Origin: Rhynochetos jubatus
Lineage: Eukaryota > Chordata > Aves > Eurypygiformes > Rhynochetidae
Length of the DNA: 64,000 bases
Direction: 5' to 3'
Assembly (NCBI GenBank): GCA_027574665.1
Contig: CM050690.1
Span: 68,305,433 to 68,369,432, forward strand
The translations under genes were made by a program, and so were the position numbers. Below are positions 20,917 through 32,150 of the stretch, one piece after another (within the stretch, counting starts at the first letter, position 1; the number at the start of each line of letters is the position of its first letter). The notes beneath the pieces were generated by a model, which was given only the letters and a program-made list of their open reading frames with translations, searched no databases and was not told the DNA's origin.

Positions 20917-21232
20917 GGCAGCGATCAAGGAGCGGAGGGATCCCAGCATCAGAGGACGTGCAACTCAGGGGGCTCCTAAGAAATCTTGCCCCGTACAAGC
21001 CCAAGGACCCTGATGGGATTTGTCTGGGGGTGTCAAGTGAGCAGGCCGATGTCACAGCCAGGCCACCCTCTGTCATCTTTGGAAGACTGCAGCTTGGGGG
21101 AGGTACCAAAGACTAGAGAGGGCCAGGTGTTGCACCCCATCTGCCAAAAAGGCAAGAGGATGGGCTGAGGCACTGCGGGGGAGTTCATCCTCGCTTCCAC
21201 CTCTGGGGAAAGTATGGACTGAGTCCTGGTAG
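20917..21232 (+). mobile_element. CR1 reverse-transcriptase fragment, sense (unit 4)
   Basis: Same fragment as at 3850-4165; gcgggggagt near 21177 is a private change. Confidence 0.7.
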
Positions 21233-21338
21233 CCATGGCAGGCCACAGGAGAAACCCACACCGGTGGGGATAGCAACACCAGCTACACTGTCAGAAATGC
21301 CAAGGCTCTTTCGGTAGCTTTTGTACACTGTTGGATTC

Positions 21339-21344
21339 TTTAAT
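21339..21344 (-). terminator. Poly(A) signal ATTAAA of A4
   Basis: ATTAAA on the minus strand about 105 bp beyond the A4 stop. Confidence 0.5.
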
Positions 21345-21448
21345 GATTGGAGATGGACTGATAAGGTCAGCCTCCCGCTCCCCTTGGAGCTGGCGGGTGC
21401 CCCAGCTGCATGTCCGGCGTTGGTTTCACCAGCACCTGGGGCAGCCTC

Positions 21449-22744
21449 CTACTGTTGCCGGTGGGCTGGCCTCTTGTTTGGTGGTGAAGTGGCCACCTGG
21501 CCATCAGCCCTCCTGTTTGGTGCTCGCCGGGGCTCCTGCAGGGAGCGTTGGCTGCCCTGGCTGAGCGTGGAGGGCCCAGGCACAGCCTGCTCTCGGGAGT
21601 CCTGTGGCTCTTCCTGCCAACGGGCTGGCCTCTTTTTCGGCAGAGAAGTGGCCACCTGGCCATCAGCCCTCCTCTTTGGTGCTTGCCAGGGCTCCTGCGG
21701 GGCGCGTTGGCTGCCCTGGCTGAGCGTGGAGGGCCCAGGCACAGCCTGCTCTCGGGAGTCCTGTGGCTCTTCCTGCCGACGGGCTGGCCTCTTGTTTGGT
21801 GGTGAACTGGCGATCTGGCCATCGGCCCTCCTCTTTGGTGCTCGCCGGGGCTCCTGCGGGCAGCGTTGGCTGCCCTGGCTGAGCGTGGAGGGTCCAGGCA
21901 CAGCCTGCTCTCGGTGGTTCTGAGGCTCTTCCTGCCCCGCACGGGTGGGTTCAGGGGCATGGGAGGGGCTGCCGGCATCCTCCTGTAGGGCAGCTGATGA
22001 GGTGCTGGGGACGACCTCTTCTGCCTCCTGCCTGTCCTCATGGTGGGAGGGGGCTGGGTTGGGTGCGGCAGCTTCTCCTTCAGAGGCGGCAGGACTGGGA
22101 CAAGCAGTGGGGCTGATCTCCTGCTCCTCGGCATCACGGGGGTGCCCCAGGCCCATCCAGCGTCGGGCCTCACGGCCGCACCAGTCCATGATGCTGTCAA
22201 TCTGCCGCTGGACGAAGGTCCTCAGGTGCTGGCGTAGGTCAATCTGCAGCATCCGGACCAGGCTGTCCTCATCCAGGCCAAAGCGCTGCAGGGTGGACAG
22301 CACGAGCGCCCGTGCTGCTGCTATTGCCGACCTGCCAGCCCTGAACAGCTGCCGCTGCAGCTCCTGTCGCAGCCGGAGCGTCGTGAGCTGGATCAGTGCT
22401 AGGTGTTCCCAGAAGCGTGACAGCCAGGGGTGTCGTCGTCGTCGTCGTCGTCGTCGTCGTCTGCGCACAAGAGCTGCGCGGGGGTGAAGGCGGCGGGCGG
22501 CTGGATGGCCAGGATGTCCCAGTGGGGCACGCGGTGGGATGACATGCTCCTCAAATCTGTCATCCCCCCGCACCGAGTGCACGATGGACGTCAGCCTCCT
22601 CCTGCAGAGGGGGCAGTCGGGCTGACTGTCAGCCCACCGCCGGATACACGGATAGCAAAACCGGTGGAGGCAGGGCATGGTGTAGCTGGGCTCCTCCCAG
22701 CTGTCCAGGCATATTGGACAGCGGCTGTCCAGCTCTGCAGCCAT
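21449..22744 (-). CDS. A4: TOPORS-like RING E3 ligase, 431 aa, 3-repeat form
   Basis: Same domain order as A1 but with three tail repeats instead of eight. The RING is intact with the ADSQPDCPLC variant. The polyarginine tract is the longest in the array, from nine TCG triplets on the plus strand. The helical region reads LTTLRLRQELQRQLF, and residues near 183 read RQIDSIMDWC, shared with A3. Leader donor at 22953/22952 and acceptor CTCTCCAG match A1. No stop or frameshift is seen. Nuclear ligase function is inferred from the RING and NLS-like repeats. Confidence 0.82.
   Translation of the reverse strand: MAAELDSRCPICLDSWEEPSYTMPCLHRFCYPCIRRWADSQPDCPLCRRRLTSIVHSVRGDDRFEEHVIPPRAPLGHPGHPAARRLHPRAALVRRRRRRRRRRRHPWLSRFWEHLALIQLTTLRLRQELQRQLFRAGRSAIAAARALVLSTLQRFGLDEDSLVRMLQIDLRQHLRTFVQRQIDSIMDWCGREARRWMGLGHPRDAEEQEISPTACPSPAASEGEAAAPNPAPSHHEDRQEAEEVVPSTSSAALQEDAGSPSHAPEPTRAGQEEPQNHREQAVPGPSTLSQGSQRCPQEPRRAPKRRADGQIASSPPNKRPARRQEEPQDSREQAVPGPSTLSQGSQRAPQEPWQAPKRRADGQVATSLPKKRPARWQEEPQDSREQAVPGPSTLSQGSQRSLQEPRRAPNRRADGQVATSPPNKRPAHRQQ
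21452..21931 (-). repeat. 159-bp minisatellite, 3 copies (A4)
   Basis: Three translated 53-codon repeats; the last carries QRSLQEPRRAPNRR, unlike its sisters. Confidence 0.95.
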
Positions 22745-23189
22745 CCTCTCCGCTTGCTGCGGTGGGGTGGGGGGAGCTGGGGGTGTCGGACGCTCCCTCT
22801 CACTGCTGCAGCAGCAGCAGCCGGTGTCACGCTGGAGAGGGGAGAGAGGCCGCAGTCAGTCACTGGCCCAGGCGGGAGGGGAAGAAAGGCCCAGGCCGCT
22901 CAGGAAGGAAACCTGCCAGCTCCCCAGGTTGGGCTTTCCCCTCCCAGCTCACCTCTGCTGCTGCGAGTGTGGCCCTTGGGTGCCCCGGCTGCCTGCAGCT
23001 GGCAGGGCCGGCCGGGGAAAGTCCTCCCGCTGCTCTGGAGCAGCGAGCGGAAAACTGCCAGGACGAACTCCAAAATCAGGACCCAAGCACCAGGGCTCCT
23101 GTGAGCAGTGCAGCCTCGCAGACTGCTCAGCTGGAGTGAGGGCACGGGCCGGCTGGGTGGGACTTTGATGCCTGGAGACAGTGCCTCGC

Positions 23190-23203
23190 CCGGTGACATC
23201 ACA
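23190..23203 (-). promoter_or_regulatory. CRE-like promoter element of A4
   Basis: TGTGATGTCACCGG on the minus strand. Confidence 0.4.
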
Positions 23204-23844
23204 GTCCACCCGTCGGCGACAACAGAACCAACCCATCGCTGGGGACCATACCTCATTGGAACCATCACTCAGTGATCTCACAATGGGCAACCCTCGGCCC
23301 AGCAGCCCTGCAGCCCCAGCTCACGTGTCTGGGGTTCCCACAGCGCCACTGCCCACTCCATCCCCCCATCTCCTGGCTTGTGCCCAGCATCGGTGTTTCA
23401 CGCCAGGCACCGAGGCCTCGGCCGTGTCTTCCCAGGGCCCTGTCAGGTCGCTCTGGCCGGGGCAGCCGTCTCCAGGCACCTGCGGCAAGAGGGTTGACAG
23501 GGTGACACCTCCTGCCTCCCTGGAGGCTCCCCCCACGCCCCAGCACTGCTGGCCAGGCCCCTGGGCTCCCACGGGGGTCCCAGCAGCACTTGGCTCCCTC
23601 TCGCGCGTTTCCTCCTCTCCCTCTCCCCCAGCCAGGCGGCACGAGGGTGATCCCCCCGCTCAGCACCCACCAGGCCTCATCCCGGCACTGCGTCCCGTTT
23701 GGGGTCCTGGGCAGGGCGGAGGCCCACAGACCAGAGGGACTCAGGGGAGCCAAGGAGGATCTGTGTGTCTGGGGCTGGTCCGGCATGGAGCAGGGAAGGC
23801 CTCGGGGCACCTCGAAGCGCACCCCAGTGCCTACGGGAAAGGCA

Positions 23845-24798
23845 TCAAGTGCAGGGAGACCAAGCTCTTTCCAGCTGTGCCTGGTAGGATGGGGACAGAC
23901 AGCGGCCAATCCTGATGAGAGTCCTGAGGGCTGATATTGTCAGCCTCCCAGTCCCCTTGGAGCTGGCGGGCACCCCAGCTGCTGGTCCAGCACTGGTTTC
24001 ACCAGCCTCTGGGGCAGCCTCCCACTGTCGCCGGCGGGGTGGCCTCTCGTTTGGCAGTGAAGTGGCCTCCTGGCCGCTAGCCCTCCTCTTTGGGGCTTGC
24101 CAGGGCCCCCACCGGGAGTGTTGGCTGCCCTGCATGGGAGTGGAGGTCCTGGGCACTGCCTCCTCTGGGTGCTCCTGCGGCTCTTCCTGCTGCCCGTGGG
24201 TGGGGTTGGGGGCAGAGGAGGGGCTGCTGGGATACTTCCGAAGGGCAGCCGATGAGGTGCTCGGGACCTCTTCTGCCCCCAGTCTGTTGGGATTGTGGGA
24301 AGGTGCTGGGTTGGATGCAGCAGCATCCCCTTGGGAGATGGGGATGCTGCTCTTCCGAGACACGGAAAACTTATGCCCAGACGTAGGCATAGAACCCGCC
24401 CACTGGAGCCTGGAGCAGCGACTTCGCACCTGCCAGCCAGGTTGCTGCAGGCTGATGGAGGCTGTGGGCGGCTGGGTGTCCGGGAGCTTCTCCTGTCAGC
24501 TGGACGACGACTGATGGAGCTGCAGGTGTGGGATGACATGCTCCTCAAAGTCGTTGTGTGCCCGCACCCAGTGCACGATGGAGGTCGCCCGCCTCTTGCA
24601 CAGGGGGCACTCGGGCTTGCCCTCAGCCCACCGCAGGACGCACCCGTAACACAACTGGTGGAGGCACGTCATGGCGTAGCTGGCCTCCTCCCAGCTGTGC
24701 AGGCGTATGGGACAGCGGTTCTCCAGCTCTGTGGCCATGCTGTCCACTCGCCGCAGTGGGCTGGGGGGAGCTGAGGGTGACAAGCAGCTCCCTCTCAC
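23845..24798 (-). pseudogene. B5: degenerate RING copy
   Basis: RING part from the ATG at 24738 to the stop at 24496, with CPIR in place of CPIC; tail frame at 23845-24429. Confidence 0.75.
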
Positions 24799-25167
24799 TG
24801 CCGCTGCAGCAGCGGGTGCTGCGCTAAGATATGAAGAGTGGCCATGGTCATGGGCTGCTCCAGGGAGAGCTGGAAGACATGCCCTGGCCCCTCAGAAAGG
24901 AAACCCTGCCAACACCCCACCCCAGGCTGAGCTTTCCCATCGCAGCTCACCTATGCTGCTGCGAGGGAGTCTGCTTCCCAGGTGCCCCGGCTGCCTGAAG
25001 ATGGCAGGGCTGGGAAGAATCCCCTGGTGGCTCTGGGGTCGGGCACCGAGAGCTGTGGCGAACAACTGCCTGAGCATGACGCCAGCACCAAAAGCAGCCT
25101 GTCACGACAGCTCCAAGCCTCAAGCCACCCCAGTCCTTCCTGGGGCCTTAGTGAGAGGCTGGTGCCC

Positions 25168-25507
25168 CTGGGCCCTCTCTTGTTCAGGCTGACCAGTCCC
25201 AGCTCTCCCAGCCTTTCCTCACAGGAGACATCCTCCAGGCCCTTCAGCATCTTGCTGGCCCTTGGCTGGGCTCTCTCCGGCACCTCCTCGTCCCTCTCGT
25301 CCTGGGCAGCTGGATACAGCAGTGCAGGGCTGGCAGCACCAGCGCTGAGGAGAGGGCAAGGACCCCCTCCCTCCACGTGCTGGCAGCACTCCTCCTGATG
25401 CAGCCCAGCAGACCGTTGGCCGCCGTTGCCACCGGGGCCCGCTGCTGGCACGTTCTGCGTTTTGGTGTCCCCCGGGAGCCCCGCTTCCTTTTCTGCAAAG
25501 CCGCGGT
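25168..25507 (-). mobile_element. CR1 LINE fragment, antisense (unit 5)
   Basis: Same fragment as at 2744-3083. Confidence 0.75.
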
Positions 25508-25884
25508 GGATCACGCGCTCGAAGGCCGTGCAGCGGCCTTGCAGGCTGCAGGGGTGTCTGCCAGCAGGGCTGTCTGCCAGCAGGGCTGGGGGAGTCCTTG
25601 CAGGACGTGGGGCGAAAGCGTGTGGGGTTGCCCAGACCTTTGGAGAGGCTGTTGTCGAGAGGCTTGTGGGAACGGGCCAGGCTGGTGCCAGTATGTCTGG
25701 GGAAAGGCTTCAAAGCAGGACAGAGGTGGGCCCAGCGAGAAGCCGAGGGAGGCGGGGCATTTCAGCCCACGGCACAAAAGTGTTCTGCTTGAACGGCCAA
25801 TCTGTTTCTGGATTGCTCCCGAAATCCTGGGGTGCTCGGGGTTGAGGGCTTTGCTGTCCGCACAGGCCAAGGCAAGGCCTGAGA

Positions 25885-26164
25885 GATGGGCCTCCTTCAC
25901 CTGCCACGTCCTTCGTGCAGCAGGCCTGTCCCCACAAGAGCGACCCCCTCCTACCTGCCAGCCGTGGCTGCGGGCTTTGGGGCTGGAGGGGTTGGGCCAC
26001 TGTTGTGGAATGGTGTCAGGGGAAGGCTGACGAAGCCGATAAGCTGAGCTCGCAGCGCCAGCACCCTGACGCTGCCGTCTGTCAGCAGGCCTGGCTGGGC
26101 GCGCCCTCGCAGCCTGGGGGGCGGAGGTGTTGGGGGTCCTTGGAGCTGCGTCGTGCCCGCTGGC
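25885..26164 (-). pseudogene. Relic of gene D 3' end (unit 5)
   Basis: Same joined relic as in unit 1. Confidence 0.65.
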
Positions 26165-26273
26165 CAAACGGGCCGAGCGATGCAGCGACAGCAGGCGCGT
26201 GCGAGGCTGAGGGACTCGGGGCCTTCTCCATCTCAGCCTTCACTGCCAATGCCTCCAGGTGTTTTGTCCCCGA

Positions 26274-26589
26274 GGCAGCGATCAAGGAGCGGAGGGATCC
26301 CAGCATCAGAGGACGTGCAACTCAGGGGGCTCCTAAGAAATCTTGCCCCGTACAAGCCCAAGGACCCTGATGGGATTTGTCTGGGGGTGTCAAGTGAGCA
26401 GGCCGATGTCACAGCCAGGCCACCCTCTGTCATCTTTGGAAGACTGCAGCTTGGGGGAGGTACCAAAGACTAGAGAGGGCCAGGTGTTGCACCCCATCTG
26501 CCAAAAAGGCAAGAGGATGGGCTGAGGCACTGCGGGAGAGTTCATCCTCGCTTCCACCTCTGGGGAAAGTATGGACTGAGTCCTGGTAG
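26274..26589 (+). mobile_element. CR1 reverse-transcriptase fragment, sense (unit 5)
   Basis: Same fragment as at 3850-4165. Confidence 0.7.
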
Positions 26590-26695
26590 CCATGGCAGGC
26601 CACAGGAGAAACCCACACCGGTGGGGATAGCAACACCAGCTACACTGTCAGAAATGCCAAGGCTCTTTCGGTAGCTTTTGTACACTGTTGGATTC

Positions 26696-26701
26696 TTTAA
26701 T
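26696..26701 (-). terminator. Poly(A) signal ATTAAA of A5
   Basis: ATTAAA on the minus strand about 105 bp beyond the A5 stop. Confidence 0.5.
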
Positions 26702-26805
26702 GATTGGAGATGGACTGATAAGGTCAGCCTCCCGCTCCCCTTGGAGCTGGCGGGTGCCCCAGCTGCATGTCCGGCGTTGGTTTCACCAGCACCTGGGGCA
26801 GCCTC

Positions 26806-28092
26806 CTACTGTTGCCGGTGGGCTGGCCTCTTGTTTGGTGGTGAAGTGGCCACCTGGCCATCAGCCCTCCTGTTTGCTGCTCGCCGGGGCTCCTGCAGGC
26901 AGCGTTGGCTGCCCTGGCTGGGCGTGGAGGGCCCAGGCACAGCCTGCTCTCGGGAGTCCTGTGGCTCTTCCTGCCGACGGGCTGGCCTCTTGTTTGGTGG
27001 TGAACTGGCGATCTGGCCATCGGCCCTCCTCTTTGGTGCTCGCCGGGGCTCCTGCGGGCAGCGTTGGCTGCCCTGGCTGAGCGTGGAGGGCCCAGGCACA
27101 GCCTGCTCTCGGGAGTCCTGTGGCTCTTCCTGCCGACGGGCTGGCCTCTTGTTTGGTGGTGAACTGGCGATCTGGCCATCGGCCCTCCTCTTTGGTGCTC
27201 GCCGGGGCTCCTGCGGGCAGCGTTGGCTGCCCTGGCTGAGCGTGGAGGGTCCAGGCACAGCCTGCTCTCGGTGGTTCTGAGGCTCTTCCTGCCCCGCACG
27301 GGTGGGTTCAGGGGCATGGGAGGGGCTGCCGGCATCCTCCTGTAGGGCAGCTGATGAGGTGCTGGGGACGACCTCTTCTGCCTCCTGCCTGTCCTCATGG
27401 TGGGAGGGGGCTGGGTTGGGTGCGGCAGCTTCTCCTTCAGAGGCGGCAGGACTGGGACAAGCAGTGGGGCTGATCTCCTGCTCCTCGGCATCACGGGGGT
27501 GCCCCAGGCCCATCCAGCGTCGGGCCTCACGGCCGCACCAGTCCATGATGCTGTCAATCCGCCGCTGGACGAAGGTCCTCAGGTGCTGGCGTAGGTCAAT
27601 CTGCAGCATCCGGACCAGGCTGTCCTCATCCAGGCCAAAGCGCTGCAGGGTGGACAGCACGAGCGCCCGTGCTGCTGCTATTGCCGACCTGCCAGCCCTG
27701 AAGATCTGCTGCTGCAGGTCCTGTCGCAGCCGGAGCATCGTGAGCTGGATCAGTGCTAGGTGTTCCCAGAAGCGTGACAGCCAGGGGTGTCGTCGTCGTC
27801 GTCGTCGTCTGCGCACAAGAGCTGCGCGGGGGTGAAGGCGGCGGGCGGCTGGATGGCCAGGATGTCCCAGTGGGGCACGCGGTGGGATGACATGCTCCTC
27901 AAATCTGTCATCCCCCCGCACCGAGTGCACGATGGACGTCAGCCTCCTCCTGCAGAGGGGGCACTCGGGCCGACTGTGAGCCCACCGCCGGATACACGGA
28001 TAGCAAAACCGGTGGAGGCAGGGCATGGTGTAGCTGGGCTCCTCCCAGCTGTCCAGGCATATTGGACAGCGGCTGTCCAGCTCTGCAGCCAT
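26806..28092 (-). CDS. A5: TOPORS-like RING E3 ligase, 428 aa, 3-repeat form
   Basis: Complete open frame with an intact C3HC4 RING in the variant RRWAHSRPECPLC, shared only with A8. Six TCG triplets encode the polyarginine tract. The helical region has the LRQDLQQQIFRAG variant also seen in A3. There are three tail repeats. The leader lacks one CAG triplet relative to A1, so the acceptor exon begins at 28176. The mix of A3-like and A8-like markers suggests exchange between copies. Confidence 0.82.
   Translation of the reverse strand: MAAELDSRCPICLDSWEEPSYTMPCLHRFCYPCIRRWAHSRPECPLCRRRLTSIVHSVRGDDRFEEHVIPPRAPLGHPGHPAARRLHPRAALVRRRRRRRRHPWLSRFWEHLALIQLTMLRLRQDLQQQIFRAGRSAIAAARALVLSTLQRFGLDEDSLVRMLQIDLRQHLRTFVQRRIDSIMDWCGREARRWMGLGHPRDAEEQEISPTACPSPAASEGEAAAPNPAPSHHEDRQEAEEVVPSTSSAALQEDAGSPSHAPEPTRAGQEEPQNHREQAVPGPSTLSQGSQRCPQEPRRAPKRRADGQIASSPPNKRPARRQEEPQDSREQAVPGPSTLSQGSQRCPQEPRRAPKRRADGQIASSPPNKRPARRQEEPQDSREQAVPGPSTPSQGSQRCLQEPRRAANRRADGQVATSPPNKRPAHRQQ
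26809..27288 (-). repeat. 159-bp minisatellite, 3 copies (A5)
   Basis: Three translated repeats; the last has the diagnostic RAANRRADG (APNRR elsewhere), shared only with A8. Confidence 0.95.
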
Positions 28093-28534
28093 CCTCTCCG
28101 CTTGCTGCGGTGGGGTGGGGGGAGCTGGGGGTGTCGGACGCTCCCTCTCACTGCTGCAGCAGCAGCCGGTGTCACGCTGGAGAGGGGAGAGAGGCCGCAG
28201 TCAGTCACTGGCCCAGGCGGGAGGGGAAGAAAGGCCCAGGCCGCTCAGGAAGGAAACCTGCCAGCTCCCCAGGTTGGGCTTTCCCCTCCCAGCTCACCTC
28301 TGCTGCTGCGAGTGTGGCCCTTGGGTGCCCCGGCTGCCTGCAGCTGGCAGGGCCGGCCGGGGAAAGTCCTCCCGCTGCTCTGGAGCAGCGAGCGGAAAAC
28401 TGCCAGGACGAACTCCAAAATCAGGACCCAAGCACCAGGGCTCCTGTGAGCAGTGCAGCCTCGCAGACTGCTCAGCTGGAGTGAGGGCACGGGCCGGCTG
28501 GGTGGGACTTTGATGCCTGGAGACAGTGCCTCGC

Positions 28535-28548
28535 CCGGTGACATCACA
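28535..28548 (-). promoter_or_regulatory. CRE-like promoter element of A5
   Basis: TGTGATGTCACCGG on the minus strand. Confidence 0.4.
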
Positions 28549-29189
28549 GTCCACCCGTCGGCGACAACAGAACCAACCCATCGCTGGGGACCATACCTCA
28601 TTGGAACCATCACTCAGTGATCTCACAATGGGCAACCCTCGGCCCAGCAGCCCTGCAGCCCCAGCTCACGTGTCTGGGGTTCCCACAGCGCCACTGCCCA
28701 CTCCATCCCCCCATCTCCTGGCTTGTGCCCAGCATCGGTGTTTCACGCCAGGCACCGAGGCCTCGGCCATGTCTTCCCAGGGCCCTGTCAGGTCGCTCTG
28801 GCCGGGGCAGCCGTCTCCAGGCACCTGCGGCAAGAGGGTTGACAGGGTGACACCTCCTGCCTCCCTGGAGGCTCCCCCCACGCCCCAGCACTGCTGGCCA
28901 GGCCCCTGGGCTCCCACGGGGGTCCCAGCAGCACTTGGCTCCCTCTCGCGCGTTTCCTCCTCTCCCTCTCCCCCAGCCAGGCGGCACGAGGGTGATCCCC
29001 CCGCTCAGCACCCACCAGGCCTCATCCCGGCACTGCGTCCCGTTTGGGGTCCTGGGCAGGGCGGAGGCCCACAGACCAGAGGGACTCAGGGGAGCCAAGG
29101 AGGATCTGTGTGTCTGGGGCTGGTCCGGCATGGAGCAGGGAAGGCCTCGGGGCACCTCGAAGCGCACCCCAGTGCCTACGGGAAAGGCA

Positions 29190-30143
29190 TCAAGTGCAGG
29201 GAGACCAAGCTCTTTCCAGCTGTGCCTGGTAGGATGGGGACAGACAGCGGCCAATCCTGATGAGAGTCCTGAGGGCTGATATTGTCAGCCTCCCAGTCCC
29301 CTTGGAGCTGGCGGGCACCCCAGCTGCTGGTCCAGCACTGGTTTCACCAGCCTCTGGGGCAGCCTCCCACTGTCGCCGGCGGGGTGGCCTCTCGTTTGGC
29401 AGTGAAGTGGCCTCCTGGCCGCTAGCCCTCCTCTTTGGGGCTTGCCAGGGCCCCCACCGGGAGTGTTGGCTGCCCTGCATGGGAGTGGAGGTCCTGGGCA
29501 CTGCCTCCTCTGGGTGCTCCTGCGGCTCTTCCTGCTGCCCGTGGGTGGGGTTGGGGGCAGAGGAGGGGCTGCTGGGATACTTCCGAAGGGCAGCCGATGA
29601 GGTGCTCGGGACCTCTTCTGCCCCCAGTCTGTTGGGATTGTGGGAAGGTGCTGGGTTGGATGCAGCAGCATCCCCTTGGGAGATGGGGATGCTGCTCTTC
29701 CGAGACACGGAAAACTTATGCCCAGACGTAGGCATAGAACCCGCCCACTGGAGCCTGGAGCAGCGACTTCGCACCTGCCAGCCAGGTTGCTGCAGGCTGA
29801 TGGAGGCTGTGGGCGGCTGGGTGTCCGGGAGCTTCTCCTGTCAGCTGGACGACGACTGATGGAGCTGCAGGTGTGGGATGACATGCTCCTCAAAGTCGTT
29901 GTGTGCCCGCACCCAGTGCACGATGGAGGTCGCCCGCCTCTTGCACAGGGGGCACTCGGGCTTGCCCTCAGCCCACCGCAGGACGCACCCGTAACACAAC
30001 TGGTGGAGGCACGTCATGGCGTAGCTGGCCTCCTCCCAGCTGTGCAGGCGTATGGGACAGCGGTTCTCCAGCTCTGTGGCCATGCTGTCCACTCGCCGCA
30101 GTGGGCTGGGGGGAGCTGAGGGTGACAAGCAGCTCCCTCTCAC
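29190..30143 (-). pseudogene. B6: degenerate RING copy
   Basis: RING part from the ATG at 30083 to the stop at 29841; tail frame at 29190-29774. Same defects as the other B copies. Confidence 0.75.
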
Positions 30144-30512
30144 TGCCGCTGCAGCAGCGGGTGCTGCGCTAAGATATGAAGAGTGGCCATGGTCATGGGC
30201 TGCTCCAGGGAGAGCTGGAAGACATGCCCTGGCCCCTCAGAAAGGAAACCCTGCCAACACCCCACCCCAGGCTGAGCTTTCCCATCGCAGCTCACCTATG
30301 CTGCTGCGAGGGAGTCTGCTTCCCAGGTGCCCCGGCTGCCTGAAGATGGCAGGGCTGGGAAGAATCCCCTGGTGGCTCTGGGGTCGGGCACCGAGAGCTG
30401 TGGCGAACAACTGCCTGAGCATGACGCCAGCACCAAAAGCAGCCTGTCACGACAGCTCCAAGCCTCAAGCCACCCCAGTCCTTCCTGGGGCCTTAGTGAG
30501 AGGCTGGTGCCC

Positions 30513-30852
30513 CTGGGCCCTCTCTTGTTCAGGCTGACCAGTCCCAGCTCTCCCAGCCTTTCCTCACAGGAGACATCCTCCAGGCCCTTCAGCATCTTGC
30601 TGGCCCTTGGCTGGGCTCTCTCCGGCACCTCCTCGTCCCTCTCGTCCTGGGCAGCTGGATACAGCAGTGCAGGGCTGGCAGCACCAGCGCTGAGGAGAGG
30701 GCAAGGACCCCCTCCCTCCACGTGCTGGCAGCACTCCTCCTGATGCAGCCCAGCAGACCGTTGGCCGCCGTTGCCACCGGGGCCCGCTGCTGGCACGTTC
30801 TGCGTTTTGGTGTCCCCCGGGAGCCCCGCTTCCTTTTCTGCAAAGCCGCGGT
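30513..30852 (-). mobile_element. CR1 LINE fragment, antisense (unit 6)
   Basis: Same fragment as at 2744-3083. Confidence 0.75.
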
Positions 30853-31229
30853 GGATCACGCGCTCGAAGGCCGTGCAGCGGCCTTGCAGGCTGCAGGGGT
30901 GTCTGCCAGCAGGGCTGTCTGCCAGCAGGGCTGGGGGAGTCCTTGCAGGACGTGGGGCGAAAGCGTGTGGGGTTGCCCAGACCTTTGGAGAGGCTGTTGT
31001 CGAGAGGCTTGTGGGAACGGGCCAGGCTGGTGCCAGTATGTCTGGGGAAAGGCTTCAAAGCAGGACAGAGGTGGGCCCAGCGAGAAGCCGAGGGAGGCGG
31101 GGCATTTCAGCCCACGGCACAAAAGTGTTCTGCTTGAACGGCCAATCTGTTTCTGGATTGCTCCCGAAATCCTGGGGTGCTCGGGGTTGAGGGCTTTGCT
31201 GTCCGCACAGGCCAAGGCAAGGCCTGAGA

Positions 31230-31509
31230 GATGGGCCTCCTTCACCTGCCACGTCCTTCGTGCAGCAGGCCTGTCCCCACAAGAGCGACCCCCTCCTACC
31301 TGCCAGCCGTGGCTGCGGGCTTTGGGGCTGGAGGGGTTGGGCCACTGTTGTGGAATGGTGTCAGGGGAAGGCTGACGAAGCCGATAAGCTGAGCTCGCAG
31401 CGCCAGCACCCTGACGCTGCCGTCTGTCAGCAGGCCTGGCTGGGCGCGCCCTCGCAGCCTGGGGGGCGGAGGTGTTGGGGGTCCTTGGAGCTGCGTCGTG
31501 CCCGCTGGC
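31230..31509 (-). pseudogene. Relic of gene D 3' end (unit 6)
   Basis: Same joined relic. It reads gtggctgcgg near 31315, where units 7 and 8 read gtggccgcgg. Confidence 0.65.
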
Positions 31510-31618
31510 CAAACGGGCCGAGCGATGCAGCGACAGCAGGCGCGTGCGAGGCTGAGGGACTCGGGGCCTTCTCCATCTCAGCCTTCACTGCCAATGCCTC
31601 CAGGTGTTTTGTCCCCGA

Positions 31619-31934
31619 GGCAGCGATCAAGGAGCGGAGGGATCCCAGCATCAGAGGACGTGCAACTCAGGGGGCTCCTAAGAAATCTTGCCCCGTACAA
31701 GCCCAAGGACCCTGATGGGATTTGTCTGGGGGTGTCAAGTGAGCAGGCTGATGTCACAGCCAGGCCACCCTCTGTCATCTTTGGAAGACTGCAGCTTGGG
31801 GGAGGTACCAAAGACTAGAGAGGGCCAGGTGTTGCACCCCATCTGCCAAAAAGGCAAGAGGATGGGCTGAGGCACTGCGGGAGAGTTCATCCTCGCTTCC
31901 ACCTCTGGGGAAAGTATGGACTGAGTCCTGGTAG
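31619..31934 (+). mobile_element. CR1 reverse-transcriptase fragment, sense (unit 6)
   Basis: Same fragment as at 3850-4165. Confidence 0.7.
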
Positions 31935-32040
31935 CCATGGCAGGCCACAGGAGAAACCCACACCGGTGGGGATAGCAACACCAGCTACACTGTCAGAAAT
32001 GCCAAGGCTCTTTCGGTAGCTTTTGTACACTGTTGGATTC

Positions 32041-32046
32041 TTTAAT
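32041..32046 (-). terminator. Poly(A) signal ATTAAA of A6
   Basis: ATTAAA on the minus strand about 105 bp beyond the A6 stop. Confidence 0.5.
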
Positions 32047-32150
32047 GATTGGAGATGGACTGATAAGGTCAGCCTCCCGCTCCCCTTGGAGCTGGCGGGT
32101 GCCCCAGCTGCATGTCCGGCGTTGGTTTCACCAGCACCTGGGGCAGCCTC

